64,000 nucleotides of DNA from Hypholoma sublateritium FD-334 SS-4 (lineage: Eukaryota; Basidiomycota; Agaricomycetes; Agaricales; Strophariaceae), in the NCBI GenBank assembly GCA_000827495.1, contig KN817555.1, forward strand, positions 199,928-263,927, read 5' to 3'. Of the stretch, positions 61,357 through 64,000 are shown one piece after another. The notes under the pieces were generated by a model that had not been told where the DNA came from, ran no database searches, and saw nothing but the letters and a program-made list of their open reading frames with translations. Positions within the stretch are counted from its first letter, which is position 1; the number at the start of each line of letters is the position of its first letter. The translations under genes were made by a program, and so were the position numbers.

Positions 61357-62697
61357 GTGAGGTTCAAGAACAAGAAGTGATGATCGTCTGCGGAGCCACG
61401 GTTCGGATATAAATCCTTTGCCTAATCAAAGACTAATTGGAATTTGGTCCTTCGTTTGCATGAACTGGCACAGCCAAGTAAACATACTTTAGTTGAATAT
61501 TTCAGCACCCAGCGAGAAGATATCTCGCCTTGATCTCGCCCTTAAAATTAAAGGTCTATGTGCTTACTTTTATGCGTGAACGTTGAATAGTAAGTAACAT
61601 ATGCCAAACAAATGCCAAATCGAACCTATGGGATTGATATGAATCACTTGATTTTGACCTCCGCCTTGCCTCCGCCGCGAAGAACTGGGAAAGTCTGTCT
61701 CTGAATGATGGTGTCACGCCCGGACTCCTCAGCGCTCGGTCAAGCTTCAAGCTGTCCTTTTAACGGGTGCAACCTCTCACTGAACGCTTTACTCTCTGTT
61801 TCTGCCCAAAAGATCCTGATGTTTGGAATAGCCTACCCCAACACATGTTCACTCTGAAACCGAACTCTCATGCTTGTCCTTGTTCAAATCTACCGTACTA
61901 TTCACTCAGAAGAGAGAACTTGGCGTGAAAGTTAGACCCTCTGTTTTTATCGCACCAACCCGTCATTTTTGCTAGCTACATCAAGTTCCTACCCTACAAG
62001 ATACAACGGGAAGTTGGAACCCTCTGATAAAATCACCAGTAGATCCCAGACATTCTCCAAGTAAGCGCGTTTGGTTCGGTTTGATGGACACTCATTCAAC
62101 CTCTACCAGAACGATATCATTCAACTATCCTGATTTTCAGTGCGATCTAAGAGTCATAGTCTATCGAATAAGACGGAAAACGTCCGCAACAAACTGAAAA
62201 GGAACTGTAAGCAGTCGTCAAATACCGGACAGCGAGTCGGTCGTAAGTTCATATCGTTTCCGGTATGTTCTAATACTTCTCGGCAGTTGGCACCAACAGC
62301 TGAATTATCGTAAACAGGCTAATTGCACTGTGATACAGTCTCATAAGGACTAATGTCACACCTGAGGGCGTCCGGTCCAGGCGAGGTTTCCCTCGCTTTT
62401 CGAACGGAATAAGTATGGATAGAGTTTGTCGAGATTGCAACAGCTCCCCAGGCTTTGATTTGAATGGCAATTGCAGTAAGTATCTGTGTAGTTAGGTATG
62501 CATCCCCGAAAGGCATTCTAAAAATATGTGAGTAGAGCTGTCCCCGGATTACTTGCCCTTGGCTGATACGGCGTGCGAGGAATCAGAAAAATCGCGCGAT
62601 CTCGGTTCTTCTTTGCATGGCAGACGCACATAAAGGTAGAGAGTCAATTTCGGATGCCTACATTCAACATCAAATCACAAATCGGTCATGTTTGCGT
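61357..62697. other. Intergenic region
   Basis: About 1.3 kb between two diverging genes. No coding, RNA or repeat feature is supported. Confidence 0.5.
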
Positions 62698-64000
62698 TGA
62701 AGTGGGTTCGCCGTTTGTTCAGGCGGAAGAAGGAGAAGGCACCGAAATACGGCAATGCCGACGACGACGACGACGAGTATGATGATGACTCGGATCAAGA
62801 GCGAGTGTAAGCTCCCGTCTATTTCAATTTTCTCTATATTTTTGTAGACGCATTAACGTCGTCTCGAATAAACAGTGATCTAGTCTTCGTGCAAGACACC
62901 ACCGGGAGCCAGAAGAAATACATCGAGGCCGCAACAAAGGCAATCCGTACGGTTTGCGGGAAGATATCTCATACAGCTAATATACCAGAGGGAAACATAC
63001 GCTTTGGATTGATCGCCTTTCGCGACCACCCACCGCAGGAGCTCAGCTATGTGACCAAAGAATTCGGGTTCACCTCCAACATAATGTATATGGAGGGCAA
63101 CCTCAGGTCACTCAAAGCTTCGGGCGGCGGTGATGGCCCGGAAGCACAGACCGCGGCTCTCGCGAAAGCGCTGGATATGCCATGGGACGAAAGGTCAGCA
63201 AAGATTGTCGTTTTGATTACAGATTCTCCTCCCCACGGCGTGGCAAACACCCATGATGGGTTCCCAGACGGCTCTCCTGATCGTGAGTAAAGCACGTATT
63301 TTTCATAAATATTACTCGCTGAGCATGATCAGAGAATGACCCCTTGTCTATCGCGCGTTCTATGTCTGAAAATGGGATAACTTTGGTAATTTTGGGGCCT
63401 GATCAGTCTTAAATTCCGTTGACCTGACCCAATGGATGCATAGTTTGTTGTCGGCTGCGAGCCAGCATTGAGCACGTATAATGTAAGTCTCGATTTTGTA
63501 TCAATCAATGGATACCAATCTTTACTATCCTAATAGACGGCAGTTGCTTTTTATAAGGGTCTAGCCGAGATCGCTAGGCAAGCGCTTAGGCGTTGTTCAA
63601 TTAAGCGCCCAGTCTGACTTGTGTACAGCGGGAAAATGTTCCCACTCACCGAAGCCGAGGAGCTAGGTGACTATGTTGTTGGGACAGCATTGGAGGCAAT
63701 TTCCATGGAGAAATTGATACGGAAATATCAGAGGAACATCCTGAAAAGTGTCCACAGCAAATCAAAGCCCTTCACAGAAGTGGTGAAGGAGATCGATGAA
63801 AAATTGCAGAGAAGGGGCGCCAAAGTTCAAACCGCATATGTCCACGATATCTACACCACTAACGCGGGCGAAAGACAAAAGGAGGTGTGGACAAAAGCAG
63901 ACAATATAGCTGAGGCCAGGAAGGCGATTGGCAAGGTGGGTGTTTACTGTTGTGGCATCGACTGTCAATGTACGTTAATTGACGTTCAATCGGTCTGAGA
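62698..64000 (+). CDS. von Willebrand A-domain protein, copy 2, 3' partial
   Basis: Paralogue of the VWA gene at 55794, inverted and running off the right edge. Exon 1 (62698-62806) encodes a basic then acidic start ([17 protein letters not shown], then a run of aspartates). The intron 62807-62875 leads to [17 protein letters not shown] (MIDAS), [35 protein letters not shown] and [14 protein letters not shown]. Later exons give [38 protein letters not shown] and [18 protein letters not shown]. The shared order with copy 1 shows that both the VWA and the following helical region are conserved; only the N- and C-terminal tails differ. The end lies beyond the window. Confidence 0.82.

Noticed and set aside
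1..64000. CRISPR arrays, bacterial operons or integrated phage
   Set aside because: No regularly spaced repeats were found, and the gene structure is eukaryotic throughout.

Overview
The window is nuclear DNA of a filamentous basidiomycete, most likely an Agaricomycete. The genes are rich in short GT-AG introns (about 45-70 nt), several tRNA genes carry 8-9 nt anticodon-loop introns, and the protein families present (CPL1-like secreted protein, Pil1-type eisosome protein, NRPS-like adenylate-forming reductases, secreted intradiol dioxygenase, DUF7025-type AAA ATPase, NACHT-type STAND protein) are typical of this group. Genes occur on both strands with no operons. Gene models below were assembled by hand by joining open frames at GT-AG junctions that keep the frame and rebuild known motifs.

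Layout. 0-12 kb: the 3' part of a secreted repeat protein with dibasic sites, two tRNA-Ala(CGC) genes, a Pil1-like BAR protein, an unrecognised helical protein with one very long intron, and mitochondrial aconitase. 13.5-33.2 kb: a lipid or acid-modifying block with a Delta12-type fatty acid desaturase, two tandem adenylate-forming reductases (minus strand), a crotonase-fold enoyl-CoA isomerase/hydratase with a PTS1-like tail, and a third reductase (plus strand). The two tandem reductases are a segmental duplication of about 5.1 kb and share a 286-bp identical tract that includes three N bases at the same positions.

33.3-38.5 kb: carboxymuconate cyclase-like lactonase, secreted class II aldolase-like protein and secreted intradiol dioxygenase. 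These suggest aromatic-acid breakdown, joined at 58-59.9 kb by a fusion of a carboxymuconolactone-decarboxylase-like domain with an alpha/beta hydrolase. 38.8-45.6 kb: an inverted pair of identical tRNA-Arg(ACG) genes, two convergent PI-PLC-like paralogues and a secreted histidine phosphatase.

45.8-54.1 kb: a head-to-head pair, an AAA ATPase (minus) and a NACHT-type STAND protein (plus), sharing an intergenic region with a tandem repeat. 55.8-64 kb: two inverted von Willebrand A-domain paralogues enclosing the decarboxylase-hydrolase fusion and a multi-pass membrane protein; the second VWA gene runs off the window.

No CRISPR array, rRNA or intact transposon was seen. The best leads for something not well described are the dibasic-site repeat protein, the reductase/desaturase/isomerase block, the reversed-order decarboxylase-hydrolase fusion, and the AAA/STAND divergent pair.
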